A stretch of DNA of 64,000 bases from Cellvibrionales bacterium (GTDB lineage Bacteria > Pseudomonadota > Gammaproteobacteria > Pseudomonadales > UBA7239): NCBI GenBank assembly GCA_016713115.1, contig JADJPU010000001.1, positions 558,001 through 622,000 on the forward strand, in the 5' to 3' direction. Each line of letters begins with the position of its first letter. The first letter of the stretch is position 1. Of this stretch, positions 17,313 to 25,620 are shown in pieces. Made by a program: the position numbers and the translations under genes. The notes under the pieces were generated by a model. That model had not been told where the DNA came from and did not search any database. It saw only the letters and a program-made list of their open reading frames with translations.

Positions 17313-19262
17313 TTATTGCACACCAACCTGCAACTCTAATTTGACTGTTTTTCCACCCATCACATTATCTTTGCTGGCGAGCTGCCGGCTTTCACCGCTC
17401 AACTTAAGACCTTTTGCTGCTGCATCGGCATACAACTGCGCAAAGGCTTGTGCCACTCCTTCCGGCGCGCCGTTGTAATCGCGCGACACGCATTTGAAAC
17501 CAGGGTCACGCACATATTGATAACGGCCTTGCGGACGCGGATTGCCCGTCACTGGAAAACCAAAACGCACTTTGATTTTCCCGCCCGAGGCTGACGGCAT
17601 CTCGGGAAAAATCATGTACATCGGCCCCGCAATTTTCGAGCCTTCTTTAACAATGGTGATACCCAATTTGGTAGCCAGCGGCACAATTTGCTCGGCCATT
17701 TCTTCCGCTGTCAGTGCGTAATCCCCCAAATACAAACGCACGGGCTCCGTTACTTTTACAGCGAGAGCCGCCGCAGGGTCACCTTTGATATTCGCCAATG
17801 CCGAATAATCCGTGGTGGTCTGTACTGCTGGCGCTGTAGTTGTAGCTGTAGTTGTAGTGGACGATTCCGCTGCTGCAGTTTCAGTCAGCACTGCATCATC
17901 GACAGTTCCTGTTTCCAGTGCCGCCGCTGCGCTTTCCGTCGTGGCAGGTGATGTTGCAGAGCTGAATTTACTTTCCGGCATGCTCGCCGCGAAAATAGAA
18001 TCCGTGCTGCTGGTGGAGCAAGGGCCGGCAATGCCTGCTTTTTCGCTATCCGTTGCGGGCGCAGCTTTCATGAATGCCAACCACTGTGCGGCATCTGCTG
18101 CACCGCCCACCAAGGTAGCGTTGATAAAAGAACGCCGCGCCAATTCGGTATCACCCAACTTCAATTGGCTAATGCCCAACAGCAAGTTGGCGCGCGCCAC
18201 CAAGCGATCGGACAAATTGCCATCACAAGCTTTCAACACTTGCTGCTGCATTGCGGGCCACTGCTCTTTTTCCATCGCCATTTGCGCCAAATGCAATTGC
18301 AACTCGACATTATTGCTACCACTGGCTGCCTGCGCCAAAGCCACCTGCGCTTTATCGCGCTCACCCGCTTGCATCCACAAACGGAATAAACGGTCATTGA
18401 TTTTGCTGTTATTGCTAATGCGCCCACTGGCAATTGCCTCTTCCAACACGCGCGCACCGCGACCGGGAATTTTGTTGATGGTGTAAAGGTCCGTCAGCAA
18501 CAAAATATCCTGCTCACGAAACGGTATGCCTTTCTCCCACGCCAGCGCCATCACATCCAAGGCCTGCGCGTTTTTGCCCGCTTTTAAATACAGCGACACC
18601 CACTGCTGCCACAGTTCAGCATTGTTCAAATCTGCCGCCACCAGTCGCTGCATGATCTGCCCTGCACGATCAAAACTACCGGTGCTATAGAAAATCGCCA
18701 GTGCATTTTTTAGTTGTTCCTGCGTGGGATTTTTTTGCAATGCTAGCGCTTTATCCATGGCATCGGCGCTCGCCACATAGTTGCGGCGTTTGTACTGCAC
18801 TTGCGCCAGTAGCAAATAAATTTCCGCGTCAGCACTACCACCGGTAGGCTGCCTGACTGCCAAAAAACTCTGTATCGCCATTGCCGCCTTGTCGTAATTT
18901 TTTTGCAGCAGGGAAATACGCGCCAACTGCCCTAGCATGTCGCGTTTGTTTTCTGGCGTAATCGCCGGATTCTGCAACGCTTTCTCAATGTACTGCGCTG
19001 CCTTGTCGTAATCCTTGGAGCCAGCAAAATGTTGCGCCAAAAATTTTTCTGCACTGGCGCGCGTCGCCGCATCTTGGAAGGTTCCAAGATTTTTTTCCAG
19101 CTCGCCCACCGACATCGACACATTTTCTGTCGGCGCAACATCGAGATCGATATACATACGACTGCGATATTGTTCTTGTGCCCACAGCGAGCCACAGCCC
19201 ATCAGTAGAAAAAAAGCAATCGACAATCGTAAAGTGATTACGCGCATAACAAAGCGGCTCAT
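17313..19262 (-). CDS. Periplasmic TPR protein with GyrI-like C-terminal domain
   Basis: A 649-residue protein with signal peptide, many TPR-type helical pairs (residues about 50-390), a Ser/Thr/Ala-rich linker (about 400-480), and a C-terminal domain of about 160 residues. That domain resembles the GyrI-like/effector-binding fold (KIKVRFGFPVTGNP, then YNGAPEGVAQAFAQLYADAAAKGL). It is the last gene of the TtpC-type operon, and its start overlaps the tonB stop (ATGA). A TPR partner is usual in such operons; the ligand-domain fusion is the unusual part. Confidence 0.78.
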   Translation of the reverse strand: MSRFVMRVITLRLSIAFFLLMGCGSLWAQEQYRSRMYIDLDVAPTENVSMSVGELEKNLGTFQDAATRASAEKFLAQHFAGSKDYDKAAQYIEKALQNPAITPENKRDMLGQLARISLLQKNYDKAAMAIQSFLAVRQPTGGSADAEIYLLLAQVQYKRRNYVASADAMDKALALQKNPTQEQLKNALAIFYSTGSFDRAGQIMQRLVAADLNNAELWQQWVSLYLKAGKNAQALDVMALAWEKGIPFREQDILLLTDLYTINKIPGRGARVLEEAIASGRISNNSKINDRLFRLWMQAGERDKAQVALAQAASGSNNVELQLHLAQMAMEKEQWPAMQQQVLKACDGNLSDRLVARANLLLGISQLKLGDTELARRSFINATLVGGAADAAQWLAFMKAAPATDSEKAGIAGPCSTSSTDSIFAASMPESKFSSATSPATTESAAAALETGTVDDAVLTETAAAESSTTTTATTTAPAVQTTTDYSALANIKGDPAAALAVKVTEPVRLYLGDYALTAEEMAEQIVPLATKLGITIVKEGSKIAGPMYMIFPEMPSASGGKIKVRFGFPVTGNPRPQGRYQYVRDPGFKCVSRDYNGAPEGVAQAFAQLYADAAAKGLKLSGESRQLASKDNVMGGKTVKLELQVGVQ

Positions 19263-20035
19263 CGTAGCTGTTGATTATTATTGGGATAATCTTTCCAGCG
19301 CAGTTCTATGCGCTGTGTCAGTTGCACTTTGGCTTTTCTAGCCTTGAGATCTTCGGGGTCGTAAATCCAGTCAGAAACCGCCGCAACGACATTGGCATCA
19401 AACAATCCAGCGGGCTGGCTATCCAACACGCGCACATTTTCAACCTTTCCACGCATATTGACGGTGAAAGTCACCAACACCCAACCGTCGGTTTTGTTGC
19501 GCCATGCAGATTCTGGAATATTGGGCTGGCGGGTGCCGAAAGGCACAATCTCGCGATATCCTTCAGCGCCTTTTCTATCCGCTTCCGCAATTTTTTTGGC
19601 CAACTCACGATTGTTGCCACTCGGTCCTGACCAAGTAGAGCCGCCATCGCCATCACCAAAACCGCTGCCAAATACACCACCGCTGCCACTTTCCAGTGTG
19701 ACATCATCAAACGACGGCGCGAAAGAAGCGATGGGCGGTCCACCCACTTTCAATTTAGGCGTCGCCACCGGCGCGCTCACGGCGAGCGGTGCCATCGTCG
19801 GCTCTGCTACCGGCTGATTGGTTGGCGGTGGCGGCGCTTCTTCCGGCGGCGTTTCCTTCGGCTTGCTTTCAGGTGGCGGCTGATAAATATCAACCGAAAC
19901 AACCAAATTATCCGTATCAATTTTTAACGGATTACCGCTGATTAAGCGATGCATAAACAAAAAAATTGCCGTGGTAACTAGCACGCTAGCCGTCGCCGCA
20001 AGCAGGAGTTGTTTATTTTGTGAGAAATTTTTCAC
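19259..20035 (-). CDS. tonB: TonB family energy transducer
   Basis: A 258-residue protein: one N-terminal membrane anchor (about 10-30), a Pro/Glu-rich periplasm-spanning segment (QPPPESKPKETPPEEAPPPP), a Gly-rich stretch, and a C-terminal TonB domain (about 165-250, WVLVTFTVNMRGKVENVRVLDSQP). It couples the proton-driven ExbB/ExbD motor to outer-membrane transporters. It is preceded by exbD and coupled to the TPR gene. Confidence 0.9.
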   Translation of the reverse strand: MKNFSQNKQLLLAATASVLVTTAIFLFMHRLISGNPLKIDTDNLVVSVDIYQPPPESKPKETPPEEAPPPPTNQPVAEPTMAPLAVSAPVATPKLKVGGPPIASFAPSFDDVTLESGSGGVFGSGFGDGDGGSTWSGPSGNNRELAKKIAEADRKGAEGYREIVPFGTRQPNIPESAWRNKTDGWVLVTFTVNMRGKVENVRVLDSQPAGLFDANVVAAVSDWIYDPEDLKARKAKVQLTQRIELRWKDYPNNNQQLR

Positions 20036-20056
20036 GACCGCAGAACACCAAACCTT

Positions 20057-20464
20057 TTACTGCGGCGCGTTGGCAGCAACGGCGATTTTTTCAATGCCCG
20101 CCAACCGAATTTGATCCATCACACGCACCAGTGTGCCGGTATTGGCAGCGCTGTCTGATTGTACGATGGCGGCACCTTCAGGATTTTCCGCATGCATACG
20201 CGCCATGATGGCACGCACCGAATGCAAGTCCACTTCACGCTTATCAATCCAGATTTCACCTTTCGCCGTAATGGCTACAAAAATATTGGCGCTCTGTTCA
20301 CTGCTGGCACTCTGTGCATTGGGAATGTTTACCGTCACACCAGTCGCTTTCACAAAGGTGGTTGTGACGATAAAGAAAATCAGCATATTCAACACAAAGT
20401 CCAGCATCGGCGTCATATCGATATACACTTCCGCTTCGTCTACATCATGTCTGCGTGTACGCAT
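20057..20464 (-). CDS. exbD: ExbD-type biopolymer transport protein
   Basis: A 135-residue protein with one membrane helix at about 18-38. It carries the proton-path Asp in the conserved IDMTPMLDFVLNMLIFFIV segment and a periplasmic ExbD domain. Together with the adjacent ExbB-like proteins it forms the motor that energises TonB. Confidence 0.92.
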   Translation of the reverse strand: MRTRRHDVDEAEVYIDMTPMLDFVLNMLIFFIVTTTFVKATGVTVNIPNAQSASSEQSANIFVAITAKGEIWIDKREVDLHSVRAIMARMHAENPEGAAIVQSDSAANTGTLVRVMDQIRLAGIEKIAVAANAPQ

Positions 20465-20481
20465 CTGAATAGCCCTATCGT

Positions 20482-21048
20482 TTATTTTATTTTGGGTTTC
20501 AACTTTTGGTTATTTTTTGCTTGCTGTTGCTCATCGCTGGTCATGGCATCTGCAAACATTTGTTGTTCCCGCGCCGCCAAATGACGCAAGCGCGCCGAGA
20601 AATACTGTGCGCTCAGTGAGATCACCAAGCCAGACATGGTTGGCACCGTAGCGCGATACACACCAGCCGCAATCGCCTGACTGTCGCCACCCGTGAGCGT
20701 AATAATTTCAAACACGCCGATCATGCCCGTCACGGTTCCCATCAAACCCAACAGCGGACAGACAGCAATCAGCGTGCGAATCGTGGATAGCCACGCCTGC
20801 AACTGCAATTGCACCTCACACACTGTCTCACGACGAATGGATTTTGCGCGCCAAGAATCGCGGTCAGCGCGAGCATTCCAGCGCTGCAACAAACTTTCAC
20901 GCAATGCCGGATAAGAAAAACGCAAAAACAAAAAACGCTCTACCATCAACAACCACAGCACCAAACACACCAATAACAGCGCCCACATCATTGGCCCACC
21001 GAGCGCAAAAATATGTGCAATATTGGAGGTGAATGTGTACCAGCTCAT
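20482..21048 (-). CDS. exbB: ExbB-type motor protein
   Basis: A 188-residue MotA/TolQ/ExbB-family protein with three membrane helices and the conserved LLGLMGTVTGMIGVFE segment (about 98-113) that lines the proton path. It is the short ExbB of the operon; the longer TtpC-like paralogue lies upstream. The C-terminal tail is Gln/Lys-rich. Confidence 0.9.
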   Translation of the reverse strand: MSWYTFTSNIAHIFALGGPMMWALLLVCLVLWLLMVERFLFLRFSYPALRESLLQRWNARADRDSWRAKSIRRETVCEVQLQLQAWLSTIRTLIAVCPLLGLMGTVTGMIGVFEIITLTGGDSQAIAAGVYRATVPTMSGLVISLSAQYFSARLRHLAAREQQMFADAMTSDEQQQAKNNQKLKPKIK

Positions 21049-21066
21049 ACAGCGTGCGCGCCTGAA

Positions 21067-22437
21067 TTATTTGTGTCTAGCAAAACTGCTTTTTTCCATA
21101 TTGCGCGCCAAAATACCGGCGCTCTGTTCGTCCAAGCGTTGAATCAATGATTTCGCCAACACCGTCACGATGTTGTGACCAAACAACAGCGGCACCGCCA
21201 CTAACAAACCCAGCACCGTACACACCAAGGCTTCCGAAATACCGGCCGCCATCAATTTAGGATCACCACCGCCAAACAAACTGATCGCCTCAAAGGTTTT
21301 GATCATGCCGGTTACCGTACCCAACAAACCAAGCATCGGCGCAATGGCTGCAAATAACTTGATAATGTTGTGGCCGTATTCCATCGGTGGCACTTCTTTC
21401 AAAATCGCTTCATCCAACCTGTATTGAATAGTTTCTTCATCATCCGCATTGGTATTTTTCACACTTAACATGATGCGACCCAAGGGATTTTTAGGCGATG
21501 GATTTTCGCTGTCAGCAATTTGGTTCAACACGCTGCGACGCATTAACAGCAAATACAGTGTGCGGTACAGCGTGACGATTAAACCGATAATGCCGACCAC
21601 GATCGTCAAATACCCCACCATGCCACCTTGATCCACACGCTCACGCAGATCCGGTGTGCGCGCCAACATGCCGAGCAAACTGCCGCGCGTGGGATCCAAA
21701 GGAACGGCACCAATTTCACCACTACTTACAGAAAACTTTTCCGCCATGTGCAAAAAGCGTTTCTCTGGCTGCTTGTCTGGCACCACAAATTCACTGGTTT
21801 CTGGTACATAGCGCAAAAAATCGCCGGCAGAAAACGCGGAGAAAGTTCCTACACGCACGATATCAGCATCACGCGCAGCACCACTCGCTTCAACAATTTT
21901 GCCTTTATAGGCAGCGACTTTCCCCGCTTCTGTCATCTCTTGTTGCACGAGATACCACAGACGCTCCATATTATCGATGGTCGGCAACGCATCTTGATTG
22001 TTCAGTGTTTTTAATTCCGCTGAACGCTCTGGAAATTGCGCACTCACCTGCGAATCATCCAGCGTCGCCGAAAAATCTCCGGCAAACTGGCGATACACAC
22101 TGAACACATCGCCCATATCAGTCACGCTCTGCTGCAATTCCTTGCGCAGTTTGGCAATCTCGGCATCGTTAGCTTCAATTTGCATTTTTGCAGGATTATT
22201 TTTTGCCTGCGCCAAGTAATATGCAGTACGCGCTTTTTCCAACAATGCCTGCTGCGCATTGCGCTCTTGCAAAAATTCCGCTTCGCGTTGACGATTCAAC
22301 GCACGCTCTTTTTCATGCTCCGCGCGCACTTTCGCCAACAACTGATCGAGATCGGTAATTTGCTGACCCGTGGTTTGTGCGCCCACGCTGGACACGAGAA
22401 ACACCGACAAAAGAAAACTGACCAATACTTTAATCAT
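21067..22437 (-). CDS. ttpC: TtpC-like long ExbB paralogue
   Basis: A 456-residue protein with signal peptide, a long periplasmic coiled-coil region (about 25-120, charged heptads), and a C-terminal MotA/TolQ/ExbB domain containing MLGLLGTVTGMIKTFEAISLFG near 370. In Vibrio TonB2 systems TtpC has this architecture and is required with ExbB2/ExbD2/TonB2 for siderophore uptake. The gene order here matches that system. Confidence 0.85.
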   Translation of the reverse strand: MIKVLVSFLLSVFLVSSVGAQTTGQQITDLDQLLAKVRAEHEKERALNRQREAEFLQERNAQQALLEKARTAYYLAQAKNNPAKMQIEANDAEIAKLRKELQQSVTDMGDVFSVYRQFAGDFSATLDDSQVSAQFPERSAELKTLNNQDALPTIDNMERLWYLVQQEMTEAGKVAAYKGKIVEASGAARDADIVRVGTFSAFSAGDFLRYVPETSEFVVPDKQPEKRFLHMAEKFSVSSGEIGAVPLDPTRGSLLGMLARTPDLRERVDQGGMVGYLTIVVGIIGLIVTLYRTLYLLLMRRSVLNQIADSENPSPKNPLGRIMLSVKNTNADDEETIQYRLDEAILKEVPPMEYGHNIIKLFAAIAPMLGLLGTVTGMIKTFEAISLFGGGDPKLMAAGISEALVCTVLGLLVAVPLLFGHNIVTVLAKSLIQRLDEQSAGILARNMEKSSFARHK

Positions 22438-22449
22438 CTCAACGGCTCC

Positions 22450-23211
22450 TCAGCGTTTCATCGGCAGCGCCAGCAATTGCGGCGCGAGCTGGTTGCGCGC
22501 AATACGCAAGCCGTGTTTGATGTCTTCGTTGTATTCACGCGGCACTTCTACCCATTGTTTGTAGGCGCGATCCCAGTAGCCGCTGCGCTGCCCATCCATG
22601 GATTGAAAATAAAACGCCGTGCGTCCCAAACGCAGAAACTCAACCGTCAGTGTTTCTTCACCCAGCTTCAAATCGCCACGCCAGGCTTCAATGCCGCGAC
22701 CAAACTCTAATTCCTGTTGAAAAGCTTCCAATAAAACGCGGTATTTATCTTGCAAAGCCAGCGTAGAACTCGCCAACTGCTGTTTCACTTTTACTGTGCG
22801 CGCCAAACGCTCTTCTTGGTGAAACGGCAAATCCAGCGCCACAAATTGCTCCAGCGCATCACTCATGCTGCGCATCAAAGGCACAATGCGCTGCTGCGTG
22901 GTTTGGCGACTGGCCACTTGCTCGCGCAAGCTCGCTAATTCTTTTTCCTGCGCGGCTAAGCGATCCTGAATTTCCTGCGTGTATTGATCTTGATAATCCA
23001 CGGTGGCGGTTAAACGCTTGTATTCCTCAACCATGGCCTGCGTTTGCGATTGCAAGTTAGAAATATTTTTCTGCACCGCACCGGCTTCGGCATTGGTTTC
23101 CTGCATCGCTTTGACATTATCGTCGAGCGTCGCCGCACCCACAGAAGTTGCCGCCAGCATCAGCAAGACAGCAGTACGCCTGCCCAGCATTCGGGAGAAA
23201 AACAGTCGCAT
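22450..23211 (-). CDS. DUF3450 periplasmic coiled-coil protein
   Basis: A 253-residue exported protein with signal peptide (AVLLMLAATSVGA), a coiled-coil N-terminal half (about 25-110) and a conserved C-terminal part (LGRTAFYFQSMDGQRSGYWD near 195). DUF3450 genes precede ttpC-exbBD-tonB operons in many marine gammaproteobacteria, as here. It probably supports the TonB complex in the periplasm; its exact role is unknown. First gene of the operon. Confidence 0.82.
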   Translation of the reverse strand: MRLFFSRMLGRRTAVLLMLAATSVGAATLDDNVKAMQETNAEAGAVQKNISNLQSQTQAMVEEYKRLTATVDYQDQYTQEIQDRLAAQEKELASLREQVASRQTTQQRIVPLMRSMSDALEQFVALDLPFHQEERLARTVKVKQQLASSTLALQDKYRVLLEAFQQELEFGRGIEAWRGDLKLGEETLTVEFLRLGRTAFYFQSMDGQRSGYWDRAYKQWVEVPREYNEDIKHGLRIARNQLAPQLLALPMKR

Positions 23212-23331
23212 GATCGTAGCCCTAGTTATTGTTGGTAGAACTTTTTTATATTGCCTGTGGACTATAACGGATAGAAGCGACAGCGCACACTAGCGGTTTT
23301 TCCATAAACCGCCTACAAAAATGTGACGCAG

Positions 23332-25584
23332 TTAACGATCTGCCACTTCAATGCGATCAACGCTTTGGAAGCCGCGCGGCAGCTTATTACCACGACGGCC
23401 GCGCTCCCCGCGGTATTCATCGAAGTCACTGCCTTTCAACACGGTGTGGCGTTTGCCGGCATACACCATCAACTGTTGTCCTTTGCTCACCACGGCAACA
23501 AATTGCAGAAACTCTTCACGCGCTTCCAAACGCGACGAAGGAATATTCATGATTTTATTGCCCTTACCTTTTGCCAATTCCGGCAATTCACTGAGCGGAA
23601 ACACCAGCAGACGACCTTCATTGCTGATGGCAATCAGCAAATCATTGGTCGCATCGCGCACCACGCAGGGCGGCAGCACATTGGCTTTTTCTGGCACGCT
23701 CAATAGCGCCTTGCCCGTGCGATTTTTACTCTGCAAATCTGCGAGTTTTGCCACAAAACCGTAACCAGCATCGGTAGCTAACAACACGCGCTCTTCATCA
23801 TTGCCCATCAACATGGAAATAAATGTTGCACCAGGCGGCGGCGACAATTTTCCGGTCAGTGGTTCACCTTGCCCGCGCGCTGAAGGCAGTGTGTGCGCCG
23901 CCAACGAATAGCTGCGCCCGGTTGTATCCAACAACAACACTGGCTGATTGCTGCGTCCACGCGCCGCTTGCAAAAAACTGTCGCCGGATTTGTAACTCAG
24001 CGTCGCCGGATCAATCTCATGCCCTTTGGCTTGGCGTATCCAACCTTTTTCAGACAACACAACGGTTATTGGATCCACACTCAACAAATCCGCTTCTGAA
24101 AACGCTTGCGCTTCCTCGCGCGCCACCAAGGGTGAGCGGCGCGCATCGCCGTGTTGCAGCGCCACTTCCTGCAATTCTTTGCGCAGCAAGTTTTTCAATT
24201 TGCGCGGTGATTCCAACAGTGCTTGCAACTCCGCGCGTTCTTTCGCCAACGCATCCTGCTCACCGCGAATCTTCATTTCCTCCAAACGCGCCAACTGGCG
24301 CAATTTGGTGTCGAGGATGTAATCGGTCTGCGCTTCACTCAAACCAAAGCGCGCCATCAATACGGCTTTGGGATCTTCTTCGGTGCGGATGATGTGTATC
24401 ACTTCATCCAAATTGAGGAAGGCGATCAACAAACCTTCCAACAAATGCAAGCGCTGCTCTACTTTATCTAAGCGATATTGCAAACGGCGACGCAAGGTTT
24501 CTTGTCGGAACACCAACCACTCACTCAACACTTGCTGCAAGTTTTTCACCGCCGGCTTGCCGTCCAAACCGATCACATTCATATTGACGCGATAGTTTTT
24601 CTCCAAATCGGTGGTAGCAAACAAGTGATTCATCAACGCATCGACATCAATGCGATTTGAGCGCGGAATAATCACAATACGCGTGGGATTTTCGTGATCG
24701 GATTCGTCGCGCAAATCCTCCACCATCGGCAGTTTCTTGGCTTGCATCTGTGCGGCAATCTGCTCCATCACTTTGTTGCCGGACACCTGATGCGGCAGCG
24801 CGGTGATCACAATATCGCCGTCTTCTTTTTTCCACACTGCGCGCATTTTTAGCGTGCCGCGACCCGTGGCATACATTGCCAACAAATCATTGCGCGAGGT
24901 GATGATTTCCGCTTCTGTCGGAAAATCTGGCGCAGGCAAGTGTTCGCACAACTCGGCAATGCTTGCCGTTGGGTTATCCAATAAATGCACCGTCGCGGCG
25001 ATCACTTCGCGCAAATTATGCGGCGGAATATCGGTGGCCATACCCACCGCGATGCCCGTGGTGCCATTCAATAACAGCGCCGGCACACGCGCCGGCAACA
25101 CTGTCGGCTCTTCTAAGGTACCGTCAAAATTCGGCGTCCAATCCACCGTGCCTTGCTCCAATTCCGACAACAGCAAATCTGAAAAGGCGGTGAGTTTGGA
25201 TTCGGTGTAACGCATTGCCGCAAAGGATTTTGGATCATCCGGCGAACCCCAGTTGCCCTGACCATCCACCAGCGGATAGCGAAAGGAAAACGGCTGCGCC
25301 ATCAACACCATCGCTTCATAGGCGGCGCTGTCGCCGTGCGGGTGAAACTTACCGATCACATCACCCACAGTGCGCGCAGATTTTTTGTATTTCGCGCCGG
25401 CTTTTAAACCCAGCTCGCTCATCGCATACACAATGCGGCGCTGTACCGGCTTCAAACCGTCACCGATGTGCGGCAGCGCACGATCAAGAATGACATACAT
25501 GGAATAATTCAAATACGCCTGCTCGGTGAAGTGCGCGAGTGGGCGTTGTTCAATATCGCCAAAAAAATTGAGTTCGGTTGTCAT
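23332..25584 (-). CDS. parC: DNA topoisomerase IV subunit A
   Basis: A 750-residue type IIA topoisomerase subunit that cleaves and rejoins DNA to unlink daughter chromosomes. The catalytic Tyr is in AAMRYTESKL near residue 118. The quinolone region reads HPHGDSAAYEAM, with Ser and Glu at the usual sensitive positions, so no classical resistance change is seen. It lies 36 bp downstream of res, and a 7-kb defence operon separates it from parE. Confidence 0.96.
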   Translation of the reverse strand: MTTELNFFGDIEQRPLAHFTEQAYLNYSMYVILDRALPHIGDGLKPVQRRIVYAMSELGLKAGAKYKKSARTVGDVIGKFHPHGDSAAYEAMVLMAQPFSFRYPLVDGQGNWGSPDDPKSFAAMRYTESKLTAFSDLLLSELEQGTVDWTPNFDGTLEEPTVLPARVPALLLNGTTGIAVGMATDIPPHNLREVIAATVHLLDNPTASIAELCEHLPAPDFPTEAEIITSRNDLLAMYATGRGTLKMRAVWKKEDGDIVITALPHQVSGNKVMEQIAAQMQAKKLPMVEDLRDESDHENPTRIVIIPRSNRIDVDALMNHLFATTDLEKNYRVNMNVIGLDGKPAVKNLQQVLSEWLVFRQETLRRRLQYRLDKVEQRLHLLEGLLIAFLNLDEVIHIIRTEEDPKAVLMARFGLSEAQTDYILDTKLRQLARLEEMKIRGEQDALAKERAELQALLESPRKLKNLLRKELQEVALQHGDARRSPLVAREEAQAFSEADLLSVDPITVVLSEKGWIRQAKGHEIDPATLSYKSGDSFLQAARGRSNQPVLLLDTTGRSYSLAAHTLPSARGQGEPLTGKLSPPPGATFISMLMGNDEERVLLATDAGYGFVAKLADLQSKNRTGKALLSVPEKANVLPPCVVRDATNDLLIAISNEGRLLVFPLSELPELAKGKGNKIMNIPSSRLEAREEFLQFVAVVSKGQQLMVYAGKRHTVLKGSDFDEYRGERGRRGNKLPRGFQSVDRIEVADR

Positions 25585-25620
25585 GATGTTAGAATTTGTA
25601 CTCGTGATGAAAAAAATGTA

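Noticed and set aside
23291..23312. Inverted repeat GCGGTTT...AAACCGC between parC and the DUF3450 gene
   Set aside because: Short stem with no T run on either side, so not called as a terminator.
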